From Cladorhizidae sp. MBARI D1340-BT2 (lineage: Eukaryota; Porifera; Demospongiae; Poecilosclerida; Cladorhizidae): a DNA stretch of 64,000 nucleotides. The notes below the pieces were generated by a model, which was not told the DNA's origin, made no database searches, and saw only the letters and a program-made list of their open reading frames with translations. The stretch is from contig JAQNBH010000003.1 in the NCBI GenBank assembly GCA_028752905.1, positions 29,142,502 to 29,206,501 on the forward strand, read 5' to 3'. Position numbers and translations under genes: made by a program. Below are positions 51,854 to 64,000 of the stretch, in pieces (the stretch's first letter is position 1; every line of letters starts with the position of its first letter).

Positions 51854-52762
51854 AAAAACCACTACATTTATTGATAATCTGTTGACATGTTGCAGATAAG
51901 GGCCTTCTCTATCAGTTGACAAAATCTGGGACTTTGGTCTTGTTAATTAGGGCAGTTATGAATTGTACTCTTACTTGATGCTAAACATGTTTAGCTTCGT
52001 AGATTATCCACACTTCACTGAATAGACTTGATGTATAGCTATTAAGATAGGACTCTCTAAGTGCTCTCTCTTGATACCAAACATCCATATATTCTGCACA
52101 CTTCACTGTAGTGGACTTGCAAGATAGGTATCTCTCAGTGTTCTCTATCTTGAGCTAAACATGTTAGCTTCATAGATTCTCCACACTTCACTGAATAGAC
52201 TTGATATATAGCTCTAAAGGTAGGCCTCTCTCTGTTCTCTCTCTTGATACCAAACATCCGTATATTCTGCATACATAGAATCACAAGATAGGTTTCTCTA
52301 TGTGTTCTCTATCTTGATGCTAAACAGGTTAGCTTCATAGATTCTCCACACTTCACTGTATAAACTTGATATATAGCTATTAAGATAGGTCTCTCCCTGT
52401 GCTCTCTGTTGATATCAAACATCCATAATATTCTGCACACTTCACTGTAATGGACTTGATATGATTCGAATGATAGGTTTCATTATGTGTTCTCTATCTT
52501 GATATTTGCCCTAATTTGGTCTATATGTTTCTCATTTCCCCCCCAAAAATCTTGCTTTTTTGCCGTAAAGCTCATAACTTTTCTACACTTTACCCAAAAA
52601 AGAAATTATTTATATCACCGGATAGCCCTTCTAATTATCTGTCTTTTGTACGTGCCAAAATTTTGATTACTCTAAGTATTAGCAAGTTATGGTGATTTGA
52701 AGTGGTAAGGTTTGCGCTCTTTCCTGGCGTTTTCCAGTTGCCAAAGCGGTGGCCTGCCAGTG
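51854..52762 (+). repeat. Monomer 58, class S with 773T and 867C, 909 bp
   Basis: As R but with 758A, intermediate between S-c and R. Confidence 0.97.
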
Positions 52763-53671
52763 AAAAACCACTACATTTATTGATAATCTGTTGACATGTT
52801 GCAGATAAGGGCCTTCTCTATCAGTTGACAAAATCTGGGACTTTGGTCTTGTTAATTAGGGCAGTTATGAATTGTACTCTTACTTGATGCTAAACATGTT
52901 TAGCTTCGTAGATTATCCACACTTCACTGAATAGACTTGATGTATAGCTATTAAGATAGGACTCTCTAAGTGCTCTCTCTTGATACCAAACATCCATATA
53001 TTCTGCACACTTCACTGTAGTGGACTTGCAAGATAGGTATCTCTCAGTGTTCTCTATCTTGAGCTAAACATGTTAGCTTCATAGATTCTCCACACTTCAC
53101 TGAATAGACTTGATATATAGCTCTAAAGGTAGGCCTCTCTCTGTTCTCTCTCTTGATACCAAACATCCGTATATTCTGCATACATAGAATCACAAGATAG
53201 GTTTCTCTATGTGTTCTCTATCTTGATGCTAAACAGGTTAGCTTCATAGATTCTCCACACTTCACTGTATAAACTTGATATATAGCTATTAAGATAGGTC
53301 TCTCCCTGTGCTCTCTGTTGATATCAAACATCCATAATATTCTGCACACTTCACTGTAATGGACTTGATATGATTCGAATGATAGGTTTCATTATGTGTT
53401 CTCTATCTTGATATTTGCCCTAATTTGTTCTATATGTTTCTCATTTCCCCCCCAAAAATCTTGCTTTTTTGCCGTAAAGCTCATAACTTTTCTACACTTT
53501 ACCCAAAAAAGAAATTATTTATATCACCGGAGAGCCCTTCTAATTATCTGTCTTTTGTACGTGCCAAAATTTTGATTACTCTAAGTATTAGCAAGTTATG
53601 GTGATTTGAAGTGGTAAGGTTTGCGATCTTTCCTGGCGTTTTCCAGTTGCCAAAGCGGTGGCCTGCCAGTG
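52763..53671 (+). repeat. Monomer 59, class S with 669T, 909 bp
   Basis: Position 1 of the first 4-monomer block; AATTTGTTC is private. Confidence 0.97.
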
Positions 53672-54580
53672 AAAAACCACTACATTTATTGATAATCTGT
53701 TGACATGTTGCAGATAAGGGCATTCTCTATCAGTTGACAAAATCTGGGACTTTGGTCTTGTTAATTAGGGCAGTTATGAATTGTACTCTTACTTGATGCT
53801 AAACATGTTTAGCTTCGTAGATTATCCACACTTCACTGAATAGACTTGATGTATAGCTATTAAGATAGGACTCTCTAAGTGCTCTCTCTTGATACCAAAC
53901 ATCCATATATTCTGCACACTTCACTGTAGTGGACTTGCAAGATAGGTATCTCTCAGTGTTCTCTATCTTGAGCTAAACATGTTAGCTTCATAGATTCTCC
54001 ACACTTCACTGAATAGACTTGATATATAGCTCTAAAGGTAGGCCTCTCTCTGTTCTCTCTCTTGATACCAAACATCCGTATATTCTGCATACATAGAATC
54101 ACAAGATAGGTTTCTCTATGTGTTCTCTATCTTGATGCTAAACAGGTTAGCTTCATAGATTCTCCACACTTCACTGTATAAACTTGATATATAGCTATTA
54201 AGATAGGTCTCTCCCTGTGCTCTCTGTTGATATCAAACATCCATAATATTCTGCACACTTCACTGTAATGGACTTGATATGATTCGAATGATAGGTTTCA
54301 TTATGTGTTCTCTATCTTGATATTTGCCCTAATTTGGTCTATATGTTTCTCATTTCCCCCCCAAAAATCTTGCTTTTTTGCCGTAAAGCTCATAACTTTT
54401 CTACACTTTACCCAAAAAAGAAATTTTTTATATCACCGGATAGCCCTTCTAATTATCTGTCTTTTGTACGTGCCAAAATTTTGATTACTCTAAGTATTAG
54501 CAAGTTATGGTGATTTGAAATGGTAAGGTTTGCGCTCTTTCCTGGCGTTTTCCAGTTGCCAAAGCGGTGGCCTGCCAGTG
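53672..54580 (+). repeat. Monomer 60, class R with 51A and 852A, 909 bp
   Basis: Position 2 of the block; TTTGAAATGG (852A) marks this position in all three blocks. Confidence 0.97.
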
Positions 54581-55489
54581 AAAAACCACTACATTTATTG
54601 ATAATCTGTTGACATGTTGCAGATAAGGGCCTTCTCTATCAGTTGACAAAATCTGGGACTTTGGTCTTGTTAATTAGGGCAGTTATGAATTGTACTCTTA
54701 CTTGATGCTAAACATGTTTAGCTTCGTAGATTATCCACACTTCACTGAATAGACTTGATGTATAGCTATTAAGATAGGACTCTCTAAGTGCTCTCTCTTG
54801 ATACCAAACATCCATATATTCTGCACACTTCACTGTAGTGGACTTGCAAGATAGGTATCTCTCAGTGTTCTCTATCTTGAGCTAAACATGTTAGCTTCAT
54901 AGATTCTCCACACTTCACTGAATAGACTTGATATATAGCTCTAAAGGTAGGCCTCTCTCTGTTCTCTCTCTTGATACCAAACATCCGTATATTCTGCATA
55001 CATAGAATCACAAGATAGGTTTCTCTATGTGTTCTCTATCTTGATGCTAAACAGGTTAGCTTCATAGATTCTCCACACTTCACTGTATAAACTTGATATA
55101 TAGCTATTAAGATAGGTCTCTCCCTGTGCTCTCTGTTGATATCAAACATCCATAATATTCTGCACACTTCACTGTAATGGACTTGATATGATTCGAATGA
55201 TAGGTTTCATTATGTGTTCTCTATCTTGATATTTGCCCTAATTTGGTCTATATGTTTCTCATTTCCCCCCCAAAAATCTTGCTTTTTTGCCGTAAAGCTC
55301 ATAACTTTTCTACACTTTACCCAAAAAAGAAATTTTTTATATCACCGGATAGCCCTTCTAATTATCTGTCTTTTGTACGTGCCAAAATTTTGATTACTCT
55401 AAGTATTAGCAAGTTATGGTGATTTGAAGTGGTAAGGTTTGCGCTCTTTCCTGGCGTTTTCCAGTTGCCAAAGCGGTGGCCTGCCAGTG
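54581..55489 (+). repeat. Monomer 61, class R, 909 bp
   Basis: Position 3 of the block. Confidence 0.97.
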
Positions 55490-56397
55490 AAAAACCACTA
55501 CATTTATTGATAATCTGTTGACATGTTGCAGATAAGGGCCTTCTCTATCAGTTGACAAAATCTGGGACTTTGGTCTTGTTAATTAGGGCAGTTATGAATT
55601 GTACTCTTACTTGATGCTAAACATGTTTAGCTTCGTAGATTATCCACACTTCACTGAATAGACTTGATGTATAGCTATTAAGATAGGACTCTCTAAGTGC
55701 TCTCTCTTGATACCAAACATCCATATATTCTGCACACTTCACTGTAGTGGACTTGCAAGATAGGTATCTCTCAGTGTTCTCTATCTTGAGCTAAACATGT
55801 TAGCTTCATAGATTCTCCACACTTCACTGAATAGACTTGATATATAGCTCTAAAGGTAGGCCTCTCTCTGTTCTCTCTCTTGATACCAAACATCCGTATA
55901 TTCTGCATACATAGAATCACAAGATAGGTTTCTCTATGTGTTCTCTATCTTGATGCTAAACAGGTTAGCTTCATAGATTCTCCACACTTCACTGTATAAA
56001 CTTGATATATAGCTATTAGGATAGGTCTCTCCCTGTGCTCTCTGTTGATATCAAACATCCATAATATTCTGCACATTCACTGTAATGGACTTGATATGAT
56101 TCGAATGATAGGTTTCATTATGTGTTCTCTATCTTGATATTTGCCCTAATTTGGTCTATATGTTTCTCATTTCCCCCCCAAAAATCTTGCTTTTTTGCCG
56201 TAAAGCTCATAACTTTTCTACACTTTACCCAAAAAAGAAATTTTTTATATCACCGGATAGCCCTTCTAATTATCTGTCTTTTGTACGTGCCAAAATTTTG
56301 ATTACTCTAAGTATTAGCAAGTTATGGTGATTTGAAGTGGTAAGGTTTGCGCTCTTTCCTGGCGTTTTCCAGTTGCCAAAGCGGTGGCCTGCCAGTG
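55490..56397 (+). repeat. Monomer 62, class R with 530G and box deletion, 908 bp
   Basis: Position 4 of the block; GCACATTCAC replaces GCACACTTCAC in B3. Confidence 0.97.
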
Positions 56398-57306
56398 AAA
56401 AACCACTACATTTATTGATAATCTGTTGACATGTTGCAGATAAGGGCCTTCTCTATCAGTTGACAAAATCTGGGACTTTGGTCTTGTTAATTAGGGCAGT
56501 TATGAATTGTACTCTTACTTGATGCTAAACATGTTTAGCTTCGTAGATTATCCACACTTCACTGAATAGACTTGATGTATAGCTATTAAGATAGGACTCT
56601 CTAAGTGCTCTCTCTTGATACCAAACATCCATATATTCTGCACACTTCACTGTAGTGGACTTGCAAGATAGGTATCTCTCAGTGTTCTCTATCTTGAGCT
56701 AAACATGTTAGCTTCATAGATTCTCCACACTTCACTGAATAGACTTGATATATAGCTCTAAAGGTAGGCCTCTCTCTGTTCTCTCTCTTGATACCAAACA
56801 TCCGTATATTCTGCATACATAGAATCACAAGATAGGTTTCTCTATGTGTTCTCTATCTTGATGCTAAACAGGTTAGCTTCATAGATTCTCCACACTTCAC
56901 TGTATAAACTTGATATATAGCTATTAAGATAGGTCTCTCCCTGTGCTCTCTGTTGATATCAAACATCCATAATATTCTGCACACTTCACTGTAATGGACT
57001 TGATATGATTCGAATGATAGGTTTCATTATGTGTTCTCTATCTTGATATTTGCCCTAATTTGGTCTATATGTTTCTCATTTCCCCCCCAAAAATCTTGCT
57101 TTTTTGCCGTAAAGCTCATAACTTTTCTACACTTTACCCAAAAAAGAAATTATTTATATCACCGGAGAGCCCTTCTAATTATCTGTCTTTTGTACGTGCC
57201 AAAATTTTGATTACTCTAAGTATTAGCAAGTTATGGTGATTTGAAGTGGTAAGGTTTGCGATCTTTCCTGGCGTTTTCCAGTTGCCAAAGCGGTGGCCTG
57301 CCAGTG
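56398..57306 (+). repeat. Monomer 63, class S, 909 bp
   Basis: Position 1 of the second 4-monomer block. Confidence 0.97.
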
Positions 57307-58215
57307 AAAAACCACTACATTTATTGATAATCTGTTGACATGTTGCAGATAAGGGCCTTCTCTATCAGTTGACAAAATCTGGGACTTTGGTCTTGTTAAT
57401 TAGGGCAGTTATGAATTGTACTCTTACTTGATGCTAAACATGTTTAGCTTCGTAGATTATCCACACTTCACTGAATAGACTTGATGTATAGCTATTAAGA
57501 TAGGACTCTCTAAGTGCTCTCTCTTGATACCAAACATCCATATATTCTGCACACTTCACTGTAGTGGACTTGCAAGATAGGTATCTCTCAGTGTTCTCTA
57601 TCTTGAGCTAAACATGTTAGCTTCATAGATTCTCCACACTTCACTGAATAGACTTGATATATAGCTCTAAAGGTAGGCCTCTCTCTGTTCTCTCTCTTGA
57701 TACCAAACATCCGTATATTCTGCATACATAGAATCACAAGATAGGTTTCTCTATGTGTTCTCTATCTTGATGCTAAACAGGTTAGCTTCATAGATTCTCC
57801 ACACTTCACTGTATAAACTTGATATATAGCTATTAAGATAGGTCTCTCCCTGTGCTCTCTGTTGATATCAAACATCCATAATATTCTGCACACTTCACTG
57901 TAATGGACTTGATATGATTCGAATGATAGGTTTCATTATGTGTTCTCTATCTTGATATTTGCCCTAATTTGGTCTATATGTTTCTCATTTCCCCCCCAAA
58001 AATCTTGCTTTTTTGCCGTAAAGCTCATAACTTTTCTACACTTTACCCAAAAAAGAAATTTTTTATATCACCGGATAGCCCTTCTAATTATCTGTCTTTT
58101 GTACGTGCCAAAATTTTGATTACTCTAAGTATTAGCAAGTTATGGTGATTTGAAATGGTAAGGTTTGCGCTCTTTCCTGGCGTTTTCCAGTTGCCAAAGC
58201 GGTGGCCTGCCAGTG
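57307..58215 (+). repeat. Monomer 64, class R with 852A, 909 bp
   Basis: Position 2 of the block. Confidence 0.97.
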
Positions 58216-59124
58216 AAAAACCACTACATTTATTGATAATCTGTTGACATGTTGCAGATAAGGGCCTTCTCTATCAGTTGACAAAATCTGGGACTTTGGT
58301 CTTGTTAATTAGGGCAGTTATGAATTGTACTCTTACTTGATGCTAAACATGTTTAGCTTCGTAGATTATCCACACTTCACTGAATAGACTTGATGTATAG
58401 CTATTAAGATAGGACTCTCTAAGTGCTCTCTCTTGATACCAAACATCCATATATTCTGCACACTTCACTGTAGTGGACTTGCAAGATAGGTATCTCTCAG
58501 TGTTCTCTATCTTGAGCTAAACATGTTAGCTTCATAGATTCTCCACACTTCACTGAATAGACTTGATATATAGCTCTAAAGGTAGGCCTCTCTCTGTTCT
58601 CTCTCTTGATACCAAACATCCGTATATTCTGCATACATAGAATCACAAGATAGGTTTCTCTATGTGTTCTCTATCTTGATGCTAAACAGGTTAGCTTCAT
58701 AGATTCTCCACACTTCACTGTATAAACTTGATATATAGCTATTAAGATAGGTCTCTCCCTGTGCTCTCTGTTGATATCAAACATCCATAATATTCTGCAC
58801 ACTTCACTGTAATGGACTTGATATGATTCGAATGATAGGTTTCATTATGTGTTCTCTATCTTGATATTTGCCCTAATTTGGTCTATATGTTTCTCATTTC
58901 CCCCCCAAAAATCTTGCTTTTTTGCCGTAAAGCTCATAACTTTTCTACACTTTACCCAAAAAAGAAATTTTTTATATCACCGGATAGCCCTTCTAATTAT
59001 CTGTCTTTTGTACGTGCCAAAATTTTGATTACTCTAAGTATTAGCAAGTTATGGTGATTTGAAGTGGTAAGGTTTGCGCTCTTTCCTGGCGTTTTCCAGT
59101 TGCCAAAGCGGTGGCCTGCCAGTG
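58216..59124 (+). repeat. Monomer 65, class R, 909 bp
   Basis: Position 3 of the block. Confidence 0.97.
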
Positions 59125-60032
59125 AAAAACCACTACATTTATTGATAATCTGTTGACATGTTGCAGATAAGGGCCTTCTCTATCAGTTGACAAAATCTGG
59201 GACTTTGGTCTTGTTAATTAGGGCAGTTATGAATTGTACTCTTACTTGATGCTAAACATGTTTAGCTTCGTAGATTATCCACACTTCACTGAATAGACTT
59301 GATGTATAGCTATTAAGATAGGACTCTCTAAGTGCTCTCTCTTGATACCAAACATCCATATATTCTGCACACTTCACTGTAGTGGACTTGCAAGATAGGT
59401 ATCTCTCAGTGTTCTCTATCTTGAGCTAAACATGTTAGCTTCATAGATTCTCCACACTTCACTGAATAGACTTGATATATAGCTCTAAAGGTAGGCCTCT
59501 CTCTGTTCTCTCTCTTGATACCAAACATCCGTATATTCTGCATACATAGAATCACAAGATAGGTTTCTCTATGTGTTCTCTATCTTGATGCTAAACAGGT
59601 TAGCTTCATAGATTCTCCACACTTCACTGTATAAACTTGATATATAGCTATTAGGATAGGTCTCTCCCTGTGCTCTCTGTTGATATCAAACATCCATAAT
59701 ATTCTGCACATTCACTGTAATGGACTTGATATGATTCGAATGATAGGTTTCATTATGTGTTCTCTATCTTGATATTTGCCCTAATTTGGTCTATATGTTT
59801 CTCATTTCCCCCCCAAAAATCTTGCTTTTTTGCCGTAAAGCTCATAACTTTTCTACACTTTACCCAAAAAAGAAATTTTTTATATCACCGGATAGCCCTT
59901 CTAATTATCTGTCTTTTGTACGTGCCAAAATTTTGATTACTCTAAGTATTAGCAAGTTATGGTGATTTGAAGTGGTAAGGTTTGCGCTCTTTCCTGGCGT
60001 TTTCCAGTTGCCAAAGCGGTGGCCTGCCAGTG
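59125..60032 (+). repeat. Monomer 66, class R with 530G and box deletion, 908 bp
   Basis: Position 4 of the block; matches monomer 62. Confidence 0.97.
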
Positions 60033-60941
60033 AAAAACCACTACATTTATTGATAATCTGTTGACATGTTGCAGATAAGGGCCTTCTCTATCAGTTGACA
60101 AAATCTGGGACTTTGGTCTTGTTAATTAGGGCAGTTATGAATTGTACTCTTACTTGATGCTAAACATGTTTAGCTTCGTAGATTATCCACACTTCACTGA
60201 ATAGACTTGATGTATAGCTATTAAGATAGGACTCTCTAAGTGCTCTCTCTTGATACCAAACATCCATATATTCTGCACACTTCACTGTAGTGGACTTGCA
60301 AGATAGGTATCTCTCAGTGTTCTCTATCTTGAGCTAAACATGTTAGCTTCATAGATTCTCCACACTTCACTGAATAGACTTGATATATAGCTCTAAAGGT
60401 AGGCCTCTCTCTGTTCTCTCTCTTGATACCAAACATCCGTATATTCTGCATACATAGAATCACAAGATAGGTTTCTCTATGTGTTCTCTATCTTGATGCT
60501 AAACAGGTTAGCTTCATAGATTCTCCACACTTCACTGTATAAACTTGATATATAGCTATTAAGATAGGTCTCTCCCTGTGCTCTCTGTTGATATCAAACA
60601 TCCATAATATTCTGCACACTTCACTGTAATGGACTTGATATGATTCGAATGATAGGTTTCATTATGTGTTCTCTATCTTGATATTTGCCCTAATTTGGTC
60701 TATATGTTTCTCATTTCCCCCCCAAAAATCTTGCTTTTTTGCCGTAAAGCTCATAACTTTTCTACACTTTACCCAAAAAAGAAATTTTTTATATCACCGG
60801 AGAGCCCTTCTAATTATCTGTCTTTTGTACGTGCCAAAATTTTGATTACTCTAAGTATTAGCAAGTTATGGTGATTTGAAGTGGTAAGGTTTGCGATCTT
60901 TCCTGGCGTTTTCCAGTTGCCAAAGCGGTGGCCTGCCAGTG
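60033..60941 (+). repeat. Monomer 67, class S with 758T, 909 bp
   Basis: Position 1 of the third block; 758T differs from monomers 59 and 63. Confidence 0.97.
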
Positions 60942-61850
60942 AAAAACCACTACATTTATTGATAATCTGTTGACATGTTGCAGATAAGGGCCTTCTCTAT
61001 CAGTTGACAAAATCTGGGACTTTGGTCTTGTTAATTAGGGCAGTTATGAATTGTACTCTTACTTGATGCTAAACATGTTTAGCTTCGTAGATTATCCACA
61101 CTTCACTGAATAGACTTGATGTATAGCTATTAAGATAGGACTCTCTAAGTGCTCTCTCTTGATACCAAACATCCATATATTCTGCACACTTCACTGTAGT
61201 GGACTTGCAAGATAGGTATCTCTCAGTGTTCTCTATCTTGAGCTAAACATGTTAGCTTCATAGATTCTCCACACTTCACTGAATAGACTTGATATATAGC
61301 TCTAAAGGTAGGCCTCTCTCTGTTCTCTCTCTTGATACCAAACATCCGTATATTCTGCATACATAGAATCACAAGATAGGTTTCTCTATGTGTTCTCTAT
61401 CTTGATGCTAAACAGGTTAGCTTCATAGATTCTCCACACTTCACTGTATAAACTTGATATATAGCTATTAAGATAGGTCTCTCCCTGTGCTCTCTGTTGA
61501 TATCAAACATCCATAATATTCTGCACACTTCACTGTAATGGACTTGATATGATTCGAATGATAGGTTTCATTATGTGTTCTCTATCTTGATATTTGCCCT
61601 AATTTGGTCTATATGTTTCTCATTTCCCCCCCAAAAATCTTGCTTTTTTGCCGTAAAGCTCATAACTTTTCTACACTTTACCCAAAAAAGAAATTTTTTA
61701 TATCACCGGATAGCCCTTCTAATTATCTGTCTTTTGTACGTGCCAAAATTTTGATTACTCTAAGTATTAGCAAGTTATGGTGATTTGAAATGGTAAGGTT
61801 TGCGCTCTTTCCTGGCGTTTTCCAGTTGCCAAAGCGGTGGCCTGCCAGTG
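60942..61850 (+). repeat. Monomer 68, class R with 852A, 909 bp
   Basis: Position 2 of the block. Confidence 0.97.
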
Positions 61851-62759
61851 AAAAACCACTACATTTATTGATAATCTGTTGACATGTTGCAGATAAGGGC
61901 CTTCTCTATCAGTTGACAAAATCTGGGACTTTGGTCTTGTTAATTAGGGCAGTTATGAATTGTACTCTTACTTGATGCTAAACATGTTTAGCTTCGTAGA
62001 TTATCCACACTTCACTGAATAGACTTGATGTATAGCTATTAAGATAGGACTCTCTAAGTGCTCTCTCTTGATACCAAACATCCATATATTCTGCACACTT
62101 CACTGTAGTGGACTTGCAAGATAGGTATCTCTCAGTGTTCTCTATCTTGAGCTAAACATGTTAGCTTCATAGATTCTCCACACTTCACTGAATAGACTTG
62201 ATATATAGCTCTAAAGGTAGGCCTCTCTCTGTTCTCTCTCTTGATACCAAACATCCGTATATTCTGCATACATAGAATCACAAGATAGGTTTCTCTATGT
62301 GTTCTCTATCTTGATGCTAAACAGGTTAGCTTCATAGATTCTCCACACTTCACTGTATAAACTTGATATATAGCTATTAAGATAGGTCTCTCCCTGTACT
62401 CTCTGTTGATATCAAACATCCATAATATTCTGCACACTTCACTGTAATGGACTTGATATGATTCGAATGATAGGTTTCATTATGTGTTCTCTATCTTGAT
62501 ATTTGCCCTAATTTGGTCTATATGTTTCTCATTTCCCCCCCAAAAATCTTGCTTTTTTGCCGTAAAGCTCATAACTTTTCTACACTTTACCCAAAAAAGA
62601 AATTTTTTATATCACCGGATAGCCCTTCTAATTATCTGTCTTTTGTACGTGCCAAAATTTTGATTACTCTAAGTATTAGCAAGTTATGGTGATTTGAAGT
62701 GGTAAGGTTTGCGCTCTTTCCTGGCGTTTTCCAGTTGCCAAAGCGGTGGCCTGCCAGTG
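61851..62759 (+). repeat. Monomer 69, class R with 548A, 909 bp
   Basis: Position 3 of the block; CCCTGTACTC is private. Confidence 0.97.
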
Positions 62760-63666
62760 AAAAACCACTACATTTATTGATAATCTGTTGACATGTTGCA
62801 GATAAGGGCCTTCTCTATCAGTTGACAAAATCTGGGACTTTGGTCTTGTTAATTAGGGCAGTTATGAATTGTACTCTTACTTGATGCTAAACATGTTTAG
62901 CTTCGTAGATTATCCACACTTCACTGAATAGACTTGATGTATAGCTATTAAGATAGGACTCTCTAAGTGCTCTCTCTTGATACCAAACATCCATATATTC
63001 TGCACACTTCACTGTAGTGGACTTGCAAGATAGGTATCTCTCAGTGTTCTCTATCTTGAGCTAAACATGTTAGCTTCATAGATTCTCCACACTTCACTGA
63101 ATAGACTTGATATATAGCTCTAAAGGTAGGCCTCTCTCTGTTCTCTCTCTTGATACCAAACATCCGTATATTCTGCATACATAGAATCACAAGATAGGTT
63201 TCTCTATGTGTTCTCTATCTTGATGCTAAACAGGTTAGCTTCATAGATTCTCCACACTTCACTGTATAAACTTGATATATAGCTATTAAGATAGGTCTCT
63301 CCCTGTGCTCTCTGTTGATATCAAACATCCATAATATTCTGCACATTCACTGTAATGGACTTGATATGATTCGAATGATAGGTTTCATTATGTGTTCTCT
63401 ATCTTGATATTTGCCCTAATTTGGTCTATATGTTTCTCATTTCCCCCCCAAAAATCTTGCTTTTTTGCCGTAAAGCTCATAACTTTCTACACTTTACCCA
63501 AAAAAGAAATTTTTTATATCACCGGATAGCCCTTCTAATTATCTGTCTTTTGTACGTGCCAAAATTTTGATTACTCTAAGTATTAGCAAGTTATGGTGAT
63601 TTGAAGTGGTAAGGTTTGCGCTCTTTCCTGGCGTTTTCCAGTTGCCAAAGCGGTGGCCTGCCAGTG
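62760..63666 (+). repeat. Monomer 70, class R with two deletions, 907 bp
   Basis: Position 4 of the block: the box deletion near 590 with 530A, plus one T lost at 729-732 (AACTTTCTAC). Confidence 0.97.
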
Positions 63667-64000
63667 AAAAACCACTACATTTATTGATAATCTGTTGACA
63701 TGTTGCAGATAAGGGCCTTCTCTATCAGTTGACAAAATCTGGGACTTTGGTCTTGTTAATTAGGGCAGTTATGAATTGTACTCTTACTTGATGCTAAACA
63801 TGTTTAGCTTCGTAGATTATCCACACTTCACTGAATAGACTTGATGTATAGCTATTAAGATAGGACTCTCTAAGTGCTCTCTCTTGATACCAAACATCCA
63901 TATATTCTGCACACTTCACTGTAGTGGACTTGCAAGATAGGTATCTCTCAGTGTTCTCTATCTTGAGCTAAACATGTTAGCTTCATAGATTCTCCACACT
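63667..64000 (+). repeat. Monomer 71, partial, cut by the window end
   Basis: Unit positions 1-334 only, ending inside the box of sub-repeat A2. No diagnostic site after 307 is included, so its class is unknown; by block order it should be position 1 of a fourth 4-monomer block. Confidence 0.95.

Larger units (their letters stand above)
52763..56397 (+). repeat. 4-monomer higher-order block, copy 1 (3,635 bp)
   Basis: The order is S (with 669T), R with 852A, R, R with 530G and a one-base deletion near 590. The period repeats at 56398 and 60033. Private changes in this copy are 669T in its first and 51A in its second monomer. Confidence 0.93.
56398..60032 (+). repeat. 4-monomer higher-order block, copy 2 (3,635 bp)
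   Basis: The order is S, R with 852A, R, R with 530G and the deletion near 590. It shares 530G with copy 1 but not with copy 3. It has no private change that I noticed. Confidence 0.93.
60033..63666 (+). repeat. 4-monomer higher-order block, copy 3 (3,634 bp)
   Basis: The order is S with 758T, R with 852A, R with 548A, R with the deletion near 590 but 530A. The last monomer also lost one T in the run at 729-732, making it 907 bp. A fourth block may begin at 63667. Confidence 0.93.
1..64000 (+). repeat. Satellite DNA array, 909/912-bp monomer, about 70.4 copies
   Basis: Every base belongs to a head-to-tail tandem repeat. I located each boundary by the invariant junction where GCCTGCCAGTG meets AAAAACCACTAC, taking the first A run as unit position 1. 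Lengths sum exactly: 51 monomers of 909, 14 of 912, four of 908 and one of 907 give 63,666 bases, then 334 bases of a 71st. No unit is inverted and no foreign sequence interrupts. Stops occur in every frame of each unit; the longest open stretch I found is about 72 codons (unit 627-842, plus strand), so the array is not coding. The phase chosen is arbitrary. The family is not one I recognise. Location in heterochromatin or at a centromere is inference from the type of repeat only. Confidence 0.99.

Noticed and set aside
1..64000. Protein-coding repeat array, because 909 and 912 are both multiples of three
   Set aside because: Every frame on the plus strand has stops in each unit (longest open stretch found about 72 codons at unit 627-842) and the minus-strand frames I checked are equally broken. 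Variants also show no codon pattern.
1..64000. Ribosomal DNA spacer or telomere repeat
   Set aside because: No rRNA gene appears in 64 kb, and no short TTAGGG- or TTTAGGG-type tandem runs are present.
1..64000. Transposon-derived tandem repeat
   Set aside because: No terminal inverted repeats, target duplications, reverse transcriptase or transposase reading frame are visible in the unit; the 16-bp palindrome is internal and single. Origin from an element outside the window cannot be excluded.

Overview
The whole 64,000-base window is one uninterrupted head-to-tail satellite DNA array. It starts and ends inside the array. I count 70 complete monomers (1-63666) and the first 334 bases of a 71st (63667-64000), all in the same orientation. 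Monomers are 909 bp (51 copies) or 912 bp (14 copies), with five shorter ones of 907-908 bp. Adjacent copies differ at only a handful of positions. I find no protein gene, RNA gene, transposon, telomere repeat or CRISPR array. The sequence is about 37% G+C by eye. A megabase-style satellite with kilobase monomers and higher-order organisation points to a eukaryotic nuclear genome (centromeric, pericentromeric, subtelomeric or interstitial heterochromatin). I do not recognise the monomer and cannot name the organism.

Unit coordinates used below are the positions in the first monomer (1-912). The monomer has two parts. Unit positions 121-647 are six nested sub-repeats alternating between two types, A-B-A-B-A-B (96, 79, 94, 70, 95 and 93 bp), so each A+B pair is 164-188 bp. 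The remainder (648-912 plus 1-120) is not internally repeated. It holds a C7-A5 tract and ends in a G+C-richer, invariant junction.

Monomer classes are defined by linked variants. Class L (912 bp) has 379G, an extra TAA-type triplet near 575, 673C, 758T, 770T and 773T. Class S (909 bp) has 379C, no triplet, 673A, 758A, 770G and 773G. S-g is S with 729G, and S-c is S with 867C. Class R is S with 758T, 773T and 867C.

The order of classes shows higher-order structure that changes along the window. On the left (1-9105) a 5-monomer block is present twice. From 9106 to 14565 the order is irregular. From 14566 to 36387 a 12-monomer block of 10,911 bp is present twice in tandem with one difference noticed. 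From 36388 to 52762 L units are interspersed every 2-3 monomers and then stop, giving way to R-like units. From 52763 to the end a 4-monomer block of about 3,635 bp is present three times and is entering a fourth. Several monomers are mosaics of L and S. The layout is what unequal exchange and gene conversion would produce. The short units with single-base deletions all lie to the right of 49 kb.
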